From Desulfobacterales bacterium (GTDB taxonomy: Bacteria > Desulfobacterota > Desulfobacteria > Desulfobacterales > Desulfobacteraceae), in the NCBI GenBank assembly GCA_022361535.1, contig JAKSAU010001050.1, forward strand, positions 1 through 9,088: a stretch of 9,088 nucleotides of DNA. Reading direction: 5' to 3'. Shown here one piece after another: positions 1 through 6,343 of this stretch. A model generated the notes under the pieces. The model ran no database searches. It worked only from the letters and a program-made list of their open reading frames with translations, and was not told where the DNA came from. The first letter of the stretch is position 1, and the number at the start of each line of letters is the position of its first letter. A program made the translations under genes and the position numbers.

Positions 1-920
1 CTTTCCCGGAAAAGAAACACCTCATAACCTCGGTGGTGGAGCACCCGGCCATTAAAAACTTGTTTTCCTATCTGGAAAAGAACAAAGGCTATGAGGTCAC
101 TTTTGTTCCTGTGGATAAAAAAGGGCGTCTGGATTTAGATACCCTATACAATGCTATGTCCGACAACACAGCCATTATATCCTTAATGTGGGCCAATAAC
201 GAGACAGGGGTGATCTTTCCTATTGAGGAAATAACCCAAAAAGCAAATGAAAAAGGTATTCTGTTTCATACAGATGCAGTTCAGGCAACTGGTAAGGTGG
301 AAATTGATGTAAAAAAAATCGGTGTGGATATGCTTTCCCTGTCCGGACACAAGATACATGCGCCGAAAGGTGTTGGTGCTCTTTATGTCAAAAAAGGATT
401 CAAGTTTCCTGCATTTCTCATTGGCGGCCACCAGGAAGGCGGGCGGCGCGGCGGTACGGAAAACACAGTTTCCATCATCGGTTTGGGCAAAGCCTGCGAG
501 CTTGCAAAAGAAAATCTTTCATTGATAAATACTGAGGTGAGGGAGTTAAGAGATTACCTTGAATCAAGGCTTTTAAATGAAATTCCAGGCACGTCAGTAA
601 ACGGCGACACTGCAAACCGTTTGCCTAACACCCTTTCAATTGGATTTGATGCAGTTGAAGGCGAGTCAATACTGATGCTCATGGACCGGGCTGGTATCTG
701 CGCCTCCTCCGGGTCTGCCTGTACATCAGGGTCCCTTGATCCATCACATGTGTTGATGGCCATGGAGGTCCCGTTTAAATCCGCACACGGCACCATCCGG
801 TTTTCCCTGTCCCATTACAATACCAAACAGGAGATGGATACCATTGTGGAAACTTTGATTCCGGCCATAGATAAGTTACGCCAGATGTCTCCATTCTGGA
901 AGGACGGGAAGGTGGTCTGA
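1..920 (+). CDS. nifS: Cysteine desulfurase, NifS type (5' end cut by window)
   Basis: PLP-dependent class V aminotransferase-fold enzyme that takes sulfur from L-cysteine, giving alanine and an enzyme persulfide used for Fe-S cluster assembly in the cytoplasm. The first complete codon is at 3, and the frame is open to the left edge (FPEKKHLITSVVEHPA), so the GTG at 33 is not the start. About 305 of the roughly 400 residues usual for the family are present; the N-terminal quarter is missing. Visible landmarks are NNETGVI, the cofactor-contacting HTDAVQ, the PLP lysine in SGHKIHAPKG (codon 351-353), and the catalytic cysteine in SSGSACTSGS (codon 720-722). The SACTSGS form is NifS-like, unlike the SACTSAS form of typical IscS. 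The stop is TGA at 918-920. No nifU or iscU scaffold gene follows; the next gene converges 44 bp away. Whether it serves nitrogenase or general Fe-S supply cannot be told from this window. Confidence 0.93.
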   Translation, partial: FPEKKHLITSVVEHPAIKNLFSYLEKNKGYEVTFVPVDKKGRLDLDTLYNAMSDNTAIISLMWANNETGVIFPIEEITQKANEKGILFHTDAVQATGKVEIDVKKIGVDMLSLSGHKIHAPKGVGALYVKKGFKFPAFLIGGHQEGGRRGGTENTVSIIGLGKACELAKENLSLINTEVRELRDYLESRLLNEIPGTSVNGDTANRLPNTLSIGFDAVEGESILMLMDRAGICASSGSACTSGSLDPSHVLMAMEVPFKSAHGTIRFSLSHYNTKQEMDTIVETLIPAIDKLRQMSPFWKDGKVV

Positions 921-964
921 TTCTTTATGCTTAGCCCATCATGGCTCATGCTCAGTTAATGTCA

Positions 965-2014
965 TTAAAGGCTGGTAAGGTTTTTTTGAATCTTTGTAAG
1001 AAAGCTGTTTTCAAGATCAACCCTTACAGAGTCGCAAAGGGTATTTAATTCATCAAGACTGATACCAGAGATTTCGGAAAGAGTTTCTAATCCGTTTTTC
1101 TCCTGGGCTGCAAGCAGATCAAAGTTGGTTCTGATGGAAGCGTTGCGCAAAGATTTTACTCTTATTTTAGCATAAATATATAGTTTTGACTGTGCAATCC
1201 AGTCAAATAGGAGAAGCGGATTAAAAGGCGTTCTTACAATCAATTCACGGATATTTGAATTGGCGAGATTCTGAGCATTATCTATCCCTACCTCAGCAAG
1301 TCTTACGCGGTGGAAAAGGTTCATGCCTTCTATCATTTCAAGTGGCAGCGGATCAGCATGATCTTCTTTTTTTATCATGAATAGTGATTTTTCCTGGATG
1401 TATTTCAGTATTTTCTGAGGAAAAATCCCGGTAACAAATGCAAGGGCTGGTAACATTTCCAACATATTTTGTTGGAGTTCACCATTATATGATTGGATCA
1501 GGTGGTGCAAGATAGCAGACGTAAATGTAGAAAGAATCATGCGTGTACCAATACTGTAAAAGGCACTGGGTGTCAGGTCGAGGTTAATCAACCGCCTTAC
1601 AATATATTGAATTGACCAGATATAGCTGCCCAATACAGCCATGGCCATGGCTACAAGGCTAAGACTCATATGGTTTGCCAGTGATCCGGCACTGCTATGT
1701 TGTCCATACATGGCTCCGGCTAGAACGATCGGAGTTTTACCGGAAAAAAGAACCCAGAAGCCCATAATACTGAATATGGTGACAAACAGAACTGGCAGTA
1801 TATAGTCTCTCCCATTGAATTCATCACTGAAAATGGCTGATATTACCTCGCTTTCCTTTTCAGGTTCAGTTGCATTGATTCCTAAAAGGCGGCGTATGCG
1901 TTCATATTCCCTTCTTTTTTTAGGGATACGCGATTTTAAAAAAGATATAGCAGTAAAACTGTACAAGGAGCACAAGGTAAATATACCCAGAATCAGCATG
2001 ATCTTTGCTTCCAT
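965..2014 (-). CDS. Polytopic membrane protein with HhH-like cytosolic C-terminal region, unknown function
   Basis: 349 residues; I do not recognise a named family. Hydrophobic segments lie at about residues 4-25, 71-92, 116-137, 155-172 and 186-200, with a basic and acidic cytosolic loop between the first two (KSRIPKKRREYERIRR). The C-terminal third (about 223-349) looks soluble and helical. It contains an HhH-like stretch at 223-280 (MIEGMNLFHRVRLAEVGI, then a DWIAQSKLYIYA segment) and a second short helical motif, LSEISGISLDELNTLC, near 312-327. A strong Shine-Dalgarno (AGAGGAAGG) lies 5 nt before the ATG at 2012-2014, so the start is secure. The gene begins 35 bp after the stop of the alpha/beta hydrolase on the same strand, so co-transcription is likely. 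A membrane anchor or partner for that hydrolase is an inference from position only. Its 3' end converges on the cysteine desulfurase gene. Confidence 0.8.
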   Translation of the reverse strand: MEAKIMLILGIFTLCSLYSFTAISFLKSRIPKKRREYERIRRLLGINATEPEKESEVISAIFSDEFNGRDYILPVLFVTIFSIMGFWVLFSGKTPIVLAGAMYGQHSSAGSLANHMSLSLVAMAMAVLGSYIWSIQYIVRRLINLDLTPSAFYSIGTRMILSTFTSAILHHLIQSYNGELQQNMLEMLPALAFVTGIFPQKILKYIQEKSLFMIKKEDHADPLPLEMIEGMNLFHRVRLAEVGIDNAQNLANSNIRELIVRTPFNPLLLFDWIAQSKLYIYAKIRVKSLRNASIRTNFDLLAAQEKNGLETLSEISGISLDELNTLCDSVRVDLENSFLTKIQKNLTSL

Positions 2015-2049
2015 GAAACCTTCCTCTCTTTTTTCTTAAAGATTATCCA

Positions 2050-2895
2050 TCAAAGCAGTGACGCCAGGTGTTCAGAGAATTCAGGCGTTCGCAGATACCC
2101 GTATGATTTATGTTCATTTTTGGGATAATCATTGCAGACCAGTACATCTTTAACACAGACATTTGAGCTGTTGGCTTCATAGTCGTCTGCAAGATGGGTG
2201 TCCATGCAGACAACATCCTGTGGGTCAGAGAAGTTAACCCAACTGTTTTTAACGCATGAAGGGGTGCGCAGTTTTCCATTAAAATCGATGACATTGCCCT
2301 TCACAACTGAAAGTCCTAAAGGGGATCCCATGGTGATAAAATGTTCAACACAGAAGTCCTGGTGATCAGCCGATCTGCCCAGTGCTCTTAGAACATCATA
2401 TGCGACAATGGTACCCATGGAATGTGAGATCAGGATAATTTCATCGTTTTTATACTCGTCCAAAAGGGTCAGAAGCGTGTTGTTAACCTTATTCCGAAAA
2501 GCGTTATCCTTATAGTAATTTCCTAAATCTTTAAGTAATTTTCCGGCAATTTCATTGCCCAAGGCAGAAAAGAAATGAGTCTGTTTTTCTAACCAGTCCA
2601 TGGGGGCATCAAACCAGTCCTGGCCGATGGAGCGGATACGATCGAACATGCTTTTTTTATAAGATTGAATTTTGCCGGATTCTGCTTTTTTGTATGGCTC
2701 AGGGTTGTCATCGTCAGAAATCGGATCAGTATAATGAAGACCGGCATAGTATGCCATTTCAAAATTAATGTCCCCAAGCTTTGATGTGGTGTTGTATGAA
2801 AGTCCCTCTTCAGTCGCTTTTTTCCACCATTCGACCAATGTGCTTTTTTCGGGCTTGTTGCTCCTGCCATGAATATTAATGATTACTTTTGCCAT
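2050..2895 (-). CDS. Alpha/beta hydrolase, lipase/PGAP1-like serine hydrolase
   Basis: 281-residue predicted serine hydrolase (esterase or lipase; substrate unknown). It opens with an oxyanion-type strand and loop, VIINIHGRSNKP (4-15), followed by the WWKKATEEGL segment seen in a widespread family of bacterial hydrolases. The nucleophile elbow is LISHSMGTIVAYDVL, making Ser159 the likely nucleophile, followed by FITMGSPLGL (186-195). The probable acid is Asp224 or Asp227 in NFSDPQDVV, and the probable base is His262 in EHKSYGYLRTP, so a complete triad is visible. No signal peptide or membrane segment is seen, so the protein is cytoplasmic or leaves by a non-Sec route. The start has a purine-rich GGGGGA Shine-Dalgarno about 4 nt upstream. 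The membrane-protein gene follows 35 bp downstream, and a peptidoglycan peptidase gene lies 101 bp upstream on the same strand. Residue spacing supports the fold call well; activity on phospholipid, acyl ester or another substrate cannot be decided. Confidence 0.85.
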   Translation of the reverse strand: MAKVIINIHGRSNKPEKSTLVEWWKKATEEGLSYNTTSKLGDINFEMAYYAGLHYTDPISDDDNPEPYKKAESGKIQSYKKSMFDRIRSIGQDWFDAPMDWLEKQTHFFSALGNEIAGKLLKDLGNYYKDNAFRNKVNNTLLTLLDEYKNDEIILISHSMGTIVAYDVLRALGRSADHQDFCVEHFITMGSPLGLSVVKGNVIDFNGKLRTPSCVKNSWVNFSDPQDVVCMDTHLADDYEANSSNVCVKDVLVCNDYPKNEHKSYGYLRTPEFSEHLASLL

Positions 2896-2945
2896 GTTTC
2901 CCCCTTTTCTATGGGTTTAAATTTTTTATTAACGCAGCTAAATTG

Positions 2946-2971
2946 ATTGGTCATGCTATATTGTTACCAAT
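2946..2971. promoter_or_regulatory. Operator-like inverted repeat upstream of the alpha/beta hydrolase gene
   Basis: Perfect half-sites ATTGGT (2946-2951) and ACCAAT (2966-2971) have their centres 20 bp apart, about two helical turns. They lie 51-76 bp before the hydrolase start, in the only gap of the leftward cassette longer than 35 bp. The geometry suits a dimeric regulator, but no convincing promoter hexamers could be assigned nearby and a 6-bp repeat can arise by chance. Confidence 0.3.
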
Positions 2972-2973
2972 TT

Positions 2974-2994
2974 CGAATCCTTAATGCAGATTCG
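2974..2994 (-). other. Perfect 6-bp hairpin just after the M15 peptidase stop
   Basis: Arms CGAATC (2974-2979) and GATTCG (2989-2994) flank a 9-nt loop, 2 nt beyond the stop codon of the peptidase gene. No T-run follows on the minus strand, so this is at best a weak or attenuating terminator or an mRNA-end stabiliser. Confidence 0.3.
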
Positions 2995-2996
2995 GT

Positions 2997-3791
2997 TTAT
3001 AGTTTGGCCGCCTGGATATGCATCCAGTCGAAATTTCGGGTCCTGCCAAGGCTGAGCCAACCTTCCTCTTCCCACAACCGCCACCAGGTATCGTATTCCC
3101 TGTTAGCAAAATGAGCTCTGTCACGTCCCCATTTTAATTTGTTATGGCTCGGGTCATAATCAACAGCAATACCCCAACTGTGAAGGGAATAAGAGTTCCC
3201 CCCTCTTTTTTTACGAACATTGAGGCAGCCTCCCCACAAATCCAATCGCAGTTTTTTTATATCGTCATGGCCGTAATGATCCAGAACTCGCGACAGAACC
3301 CTTAACAGGCTGTCATGGACTTTTTCATGGCACAGGTAGCTGTTTACTGTTTGTGTGGTTTTCCATGCCAGTTTATGAGGATAAGGAAGATGTATCCGTG
3401 CTTGATTTTTTCCGACCGGCCCATAGTAATTTAATAAAGAACTATCAGGGGTTTGACTTGGCCAATCATTTGGATTTTGGTCCTCGATCTCTTCCGGTCT
3501 CCAGATAAGTTCTTCTTCCTTTTGAATTAAAACCGTTTGTAACACTTCAAAAGCATATTCTGTCTGGGGTCCCCAATATCCGTCAACTTCTCCGGTTTCA
3601 ATATTATTTTTTTCCGCAAGTATTTGAATAAAGGCAACGGCTTTCCTGGTTTTAGGCCATCCTGAAGGAATCTGAGTAATTTGATCCAAAGCCGCAGTTG
3701 TTTTGGGCCCTAAAATTCCATCTTCAGGACCTGCGTCAATTCCCATTTCATTGAGTTGGGCCTGGATGAATTCGATTGTTGATTTTTTCAT
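2997..3791 (-). CDS. Peptidoglycan peptidase: two PG-binding repeats plus M15 zinc peptidase domain
   Basis: 264 residues from the start chosen here. Predicted cell-wall enzyme of the M15 type (D,D-carboxypeptidase or L-Ala-D-Glu endopeptidase, as in many phage endolysins). Two peptidoglycan_binding_1-like repeats are visible: residues about 4-38 (IQAQLNEMGIDAG..DGILGPKT) and 52-84 (DGYWGPQT). An acidic linker leads to the catalytic domain at about 120-264. Zinc ligands are His204 and Asp211 in SLHSWGIAVD (HxxxxxxD) and His258 in DWMH, with Asp255 the likely general base. The ATG at 3789-3791 is preferred over the in-frame ATG at 3795-3797: the AAAGGAG Shine-Dalgarno lies 8 nt from the former but only 2 nt from the latter. 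No signal peptide is visible, as in phage endolysins and secretion-system effectors, so reaching the wall would need a holin-like or contractile route not seen here. No other phage gene is present. The subtype is uncertain. Confidence 0.87.
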   Translation of the reverse strand: MKKSTIEFIQAQLNEMGIDAGPEDGILGPKTTAALDQITQIPSGWPKTRKAVAFIQILAEKNNIETGEVDGYWGPQTEYAFEVLQTVLIQKEEELIWRPEEIEDQNPNDWPSQTPDSSLLNYYGPVGKNQARIHLPYPHKLAWKTTQTVNSYLCHEKVHDSLLRVLSRVLDHYGHDDIKKLRLDLWGGCLNVRKKRGGNSYSLHSWGIAVDYDPSHNKLKWGRDRAHFANREYDTWWRLWEEEGWLSLGRTRNFDWMHIQAAKL

Positions 3792-3962
3792 AAGCATTAC
3801 TCCTTTATTGTTGGAAGATTGTCATGTGTATCTTTATCCGGAAAAAGGCTTGGATATGGAGTGCAATCTTGTCAGGGTGAATAACTATCAGGATCAATAG
3901 TATAAATCTAAATGCGAATATTTTAGTGCTCTATAATGGTTAGAGAAAAAAGCTCACTGTGT

Positions 3963-3984
3963 TTATACCGGAGAAATTATACCG
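3963..3984. repeat. Tandem-spaced 8-bp direct repeat TTATACCG
   Basis: TTATACCG occurs at 3963-3970 and again at 3977-3984, a 14-bp period. Such short iterons can be binding sites for a regulator, but two copies with no nearby start codon is weak evidence. Confidence 0.3.
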
Positions 3985-4254
3985 CCCTGTAGATAGAATT
4001 GACTGGTGCTGGATTTAACTCAGTTGGTATTATGAGTTTCTACTTAAGTTGTTGTTTGGGTGTTAAGGGGAACAAGTAGTGAAAATATGATTATAGGTGT
4101 GCAATAGTATGGGGTTTCAGGTCAAGAAGGTAGCCTTGAATTTTGAAATATAATGCCCTGACATTCTTATATGAAAGTTACAATGCCTTATAGTCATGGG
4201 ATTTCGCATAAAACATGAAAGAGTCTGGAAAGATTAAATGAACCTGTTCGATCT

Positions 4255-4275
4255 GGAGCTGCAGGGCATAGCTCC
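4255..4275. other. Small hairpin in the intergenic region
   Basis: GGAGCT (4255-4260) and AGCTCC (4270-4275) form a perfect 6-bp stem with a 9-nt loop. A short T-run (CATTTTAA) lies about 8 nt further on, too far for a standard intrinsic terminator. No transcript is known to end here. Confidence 0.25.
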
Positions 4276-4464
4276 GCACTGTCATTTTAAAGTAAATTCA
4301 TAGTAAATTTTATATCAAAGATCCATAAATATTTCAGATGGGTGGTAAAATTGGCAGTAGACAATGACGGATGATTTTTAAAGCCTTGATCGCTGGTTAA
4401 AGCGGTTTTAGAATAAAACTGGCATTTTTATACGAACATTATTTAGCATGGTTGCGAAATTGGG

Positions 4465-4493
4465 CTCACATTTCTTAACTAAGTCTTTATAAT
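4465..4493 (+). promoter_or_regulatory. Candidate sigma70 promoter upstream of the ABC operon
   Basis: A perfect -10 hexamer TATAAT (4488-4493) is preceded at 17-bp spacing by CTCACA (4465-4470), which matches four of six positions of TTGACA. Transcription would start near 4500 and run toward the ABC genes, giving a leader of about 370 nt that includes the 4558 micro-ORF. This is the best-spaced promoter-like pair I found in the gap, but the DNA is AT-rich and chance matches are expected. Confidence 0.25.
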
Positions 4494-4561
4494 ATCGTGG
4501 AAGAATCCCCTTTAATGGTTTACATCCTTGAAAAAAGGCTCTATTTTAAAGGAAGTTATGG

Positions 4562-4607
4562 AAATCCAATATTTAGAACTTGTGCCGTTATTCTAAAATC
4601 CAATATT
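4562..4607. repeat. 12-bp direct repeat AAATCCAATATT
   Basis: Exact copies lie at 4562-4573 and 4596-4607, 34 bp apart, each ending in the self-complementary AATATT. They overlap a 12-codon micro-ORF and its 3' flank. They may be regulator sites or a small duplication; I see no third copy nearby. Confidence 0.4.
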
Positions 4608-4869
4608 GAATTTGGCGTATCCGGATCTAAAAAGAGTGTCATTGATTTATGGTTCTAACATTAAATAACATTTCATAAATCTTTTACATGGCCTTTACCC
4701 CGATGACAGTAGGAACTCCTTGTTCGCTTAAAAAAACGGCCAGTGCCAAAATTTTAAAATTCACGTAGAAAAAAATAATACAGAGCGGCACATTGATTCT
4801 ATCTGATATGGCGATCTTATATGGTCTGGATAGATTGAGATCAGCACAATACTACTGAATCAAGACGTT

Positions 4870-5613
4870 ATGAAACTACATAAACGGCGGTTAAAATTGT
4901 CATCGACCAAACATCCAGGTATTTCAACGGGCCTGTATCTTATTTCAGCCACGAAATATATCAGGAAAAAGTGCATTCTAAAAAACATATCTCTTTCACT
5001 TTATCCTGGGAGACCTACAGCTATCATCGGTGAAAACGGTTCAGGAAAAACCACGCTTGCAAATTTGTTATCAGGGTATTGGCATACCACTCAAGGGGAG
5101 AGAAAATTCAATGGAATTCAGCCTTGTAAAGTCAGTTACCTATTCCAGTCTACTTTTTTGGATCAGCATTTATCCATTGAAAACTGTCTTGAGATCATCG
5201 CTTTGATGAAAGGCCTGAAAAAACAAGGCTATATCTTAGACATGATGAAAAATATCGCATGCATTTTTGACGTTGAACTTAATAAGAAAAGTAAAATCAA
5301 ATCCCTTTCAGAGGGGCAGAAGCGAATGCTTGAATTTTGTATCGCAACAGATCCTGCATGCGACTTACTTTTACTTGATGAACCAACCACCCACCTGGAT
5401 GTGAATGCTAAGGATTGTGCAATAGCATGGCTTCATGAAATCCTTAACCAGTTTAATGGAATTGCAATAATATGCACCCATGATGCTGATGAGTTCAGTC
5501 TTTGCTCAGACTTTGTTTTTTTATCCCAGAATAGTATTCAAAAACATGACAATATCAAGAAGCGATCTTACAAAGAAATTTTTTCTTTGTGTAAGGCAGA
5601 GTTAGTAAAATGA
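4870..5613 (+). CDS. ABC transporter ATP-binding protein
   Basis: 247-residue nucleotide-binding subunit that would energise the permease encoded next to it at the inner membrane. All core motifs are present: Walker A GENGSGKTT (54-62), Q-loop Gln93 in FQST, signature LSEGQ (146-150), Walker B LLLLDEP with catalytic Glu171, D-loop THLD and H-loop His204 in CTHD. A 20-residue basic leader precedes the ATPase fold. The ATG at 4870 lacks a clear Shine-Dalgarno, and the frame stays open upstream to a TAG at 4831 without another ATG, so a slightly different start is possible. The stop overlaps the permease start (ATGA, 5610-5613), indicating translational coupling. The overall type fits ABC-2 exporters of the drug, antibiotic or polysaccharide class; the substrate cannot be inferred. 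Confidence 0.93.
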   Translation: MKLHKRRLKLSSTKHPGISTGLYLISATKYIRKKCILKNISLSLYPGRPTAIIGENGSGKTTLANLLSGYWHTTQGERKFNGIQPCKVSYLFQSTFLDQHLSIENCLEIIALMKGLKKQGYILDMMKNIACIFDVELNKKSKIKSLSEGQKRMLEFCIATDPACDLLLLDEPTTHLDVNAKDCAIAWLHEILNQFNGIAIICTHDADEFSLCSDFVFLSQNSIQKHDNIKKRSYKEIFSLCKAELVK

Positions 5614-6341
5614 ACAGCAGGCTTATAGCTACCGTATTTATGGTTGAGTGGCGGCGATTTTTTGGGGAGCCAATTTTTTATTTTCTTGCGATATTACGGC
5701 CTTATCTTTGGACACTGTTACTTTCAGAAGGAATTAGACTGGCTTCAGGTAATAAAAGCGAATTGTCATATCTGAGCCTCTTAAGCTATTGCATCGTATT
5801 TACAGGTATTACATCTGCATTTTCGCTATGCTGGGAACGGCACAATGGCTTCTTACGGCTTTGGTTTGTCTATGGGATTAGCAGCTTCAATTATATTGCC
5901 GGCAAACTTATATTTGCCTGCTCCCTGACATGCTTTATCATCATCACCTCTCTTCCTATCGTCTCTCTTTTGAGCCAACCACCGGAAATACAAAAAATCG
6001 CTGCTTCAATACCGGATATTATTATAGCTATAATATTAATTGCCAACATAGGCTTACTTGTTTCTTCGTTAATAAGGAGATTGGATCTTTTCGGATTGAC
6101 GATTAATTTCATTCTATTTCCCATTCTTTTTACTTCAGGGTCTATTTATGATTTTTCATCAAGCAGACTAATTTCGTCAATTGCTTTATTTAATCCGTTC
6201 AGATGGGCCATTGAACCAATAAAGAGTAATCTGGCATATGCGACTGTGCCTGGTGAATATTATCTTATTATCCGGGTCGCCATACTGATTATCAGCGCAA
6301 TTTGCTTTATGGCGGCCATCAAATTCTTGAAAGTGGATTAG
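5610..6341 (+). CDS. ABC-2-type transporter permease
   Basis: 243-residue integral membrane subunit with about six membrane segments, near residues 22-43, 54-72, 95-120, 133-153, 160-178 and 217-237. ABC-2 family features are visible: the WERHNGFLRLWFVYGISS stretch, equivalent to the ERExGTLExL coupling helix region, before TM3; an FxLFPILFTSGSIYDFSS segment (168-184); and FNPFRWAIEPIK (194-205), which matches the usual NP(L/F)xWxxxxxR motif before the last helix. It pairs with the ATPase encoded just upstream (4-bp overlap), and the product would be a homodimeric or heterodimeric exporter. The next gene starts 2 bp after this stop. No Shine-Dalgarno stands out, consistent with translation coupled to the upstream gene. 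The export substrate is unknown. Confidence 0.9.
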   Translation: MNSRLIATVFMVEWRRFFGEPIFYFLAILRPYLWTLLLSEGIRLASGNKSELSYLSLLSYCIVFTGITSAFSLCWERHNGFLRLWFVYGISSFNYIAGKLIFACSLTCFIIITSLPIVSLLSQPPEIQKIAASIPDIIIAIILIANIGLLVSSLIRRLDLFGLTINFILFPILFTSGSIYDFSSSRLISSIALFNPFRWAIEPIKSNLAYATVPGEYYLIIRVAILIISAICFMAAIKFLKVD

Positions 6342-6343
6342 TC

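Larger units (their letters stand above)
3798..4869. other. Gene-poor 1.07-kb intergenic region between divergent gene sets
   Basis: This stretch separates the leftward peptidase gene from the rightward ABC operon. It is AT-rich, with stops in all frames, and I find no supportable protein gene or structured RNA gene. It holds short direct repeats (3963-3984, 4562-4607), a small hairpin (4255-4275), several TATAAT hexamers (3932, 4149, 4488), a micro-ORF at 4558-4596 and an open minus-strand stretch at 4684-4851. Promoters for both flanking units must lie here. The length and disorder suggest decayed DNA, for example an old insertion, but no transposase remnant could be named with confidence. 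Confidence 0.6.

Noticed and set aside
3703..3900. A 65-codon plus-strand ORF overlapping the start of the M15 peptidase gene.
   Set aside because: Most of it is antisense to a well-supported gene, it has no ribosome binding site, and its non-overlapping tail matches nothing I recognise.
4239..4304. A 21-codon ORF reading MNLFDLELQGIAP, faintly like the N-terminus of ISL3-family transposases.
   Set aside because: The match is only a few residues, the ORF stops at once, and nothing downstream continues the family; no Shine-Dalgarno supports it as a gene.
3798..4869. A CRISPR array or retron-type ncRNA in the long gene-free gap.
   Set aside because: No regularly spaced repeat of 20 bp or more was found and no reverse transcriptase or Cas gene is in the window.
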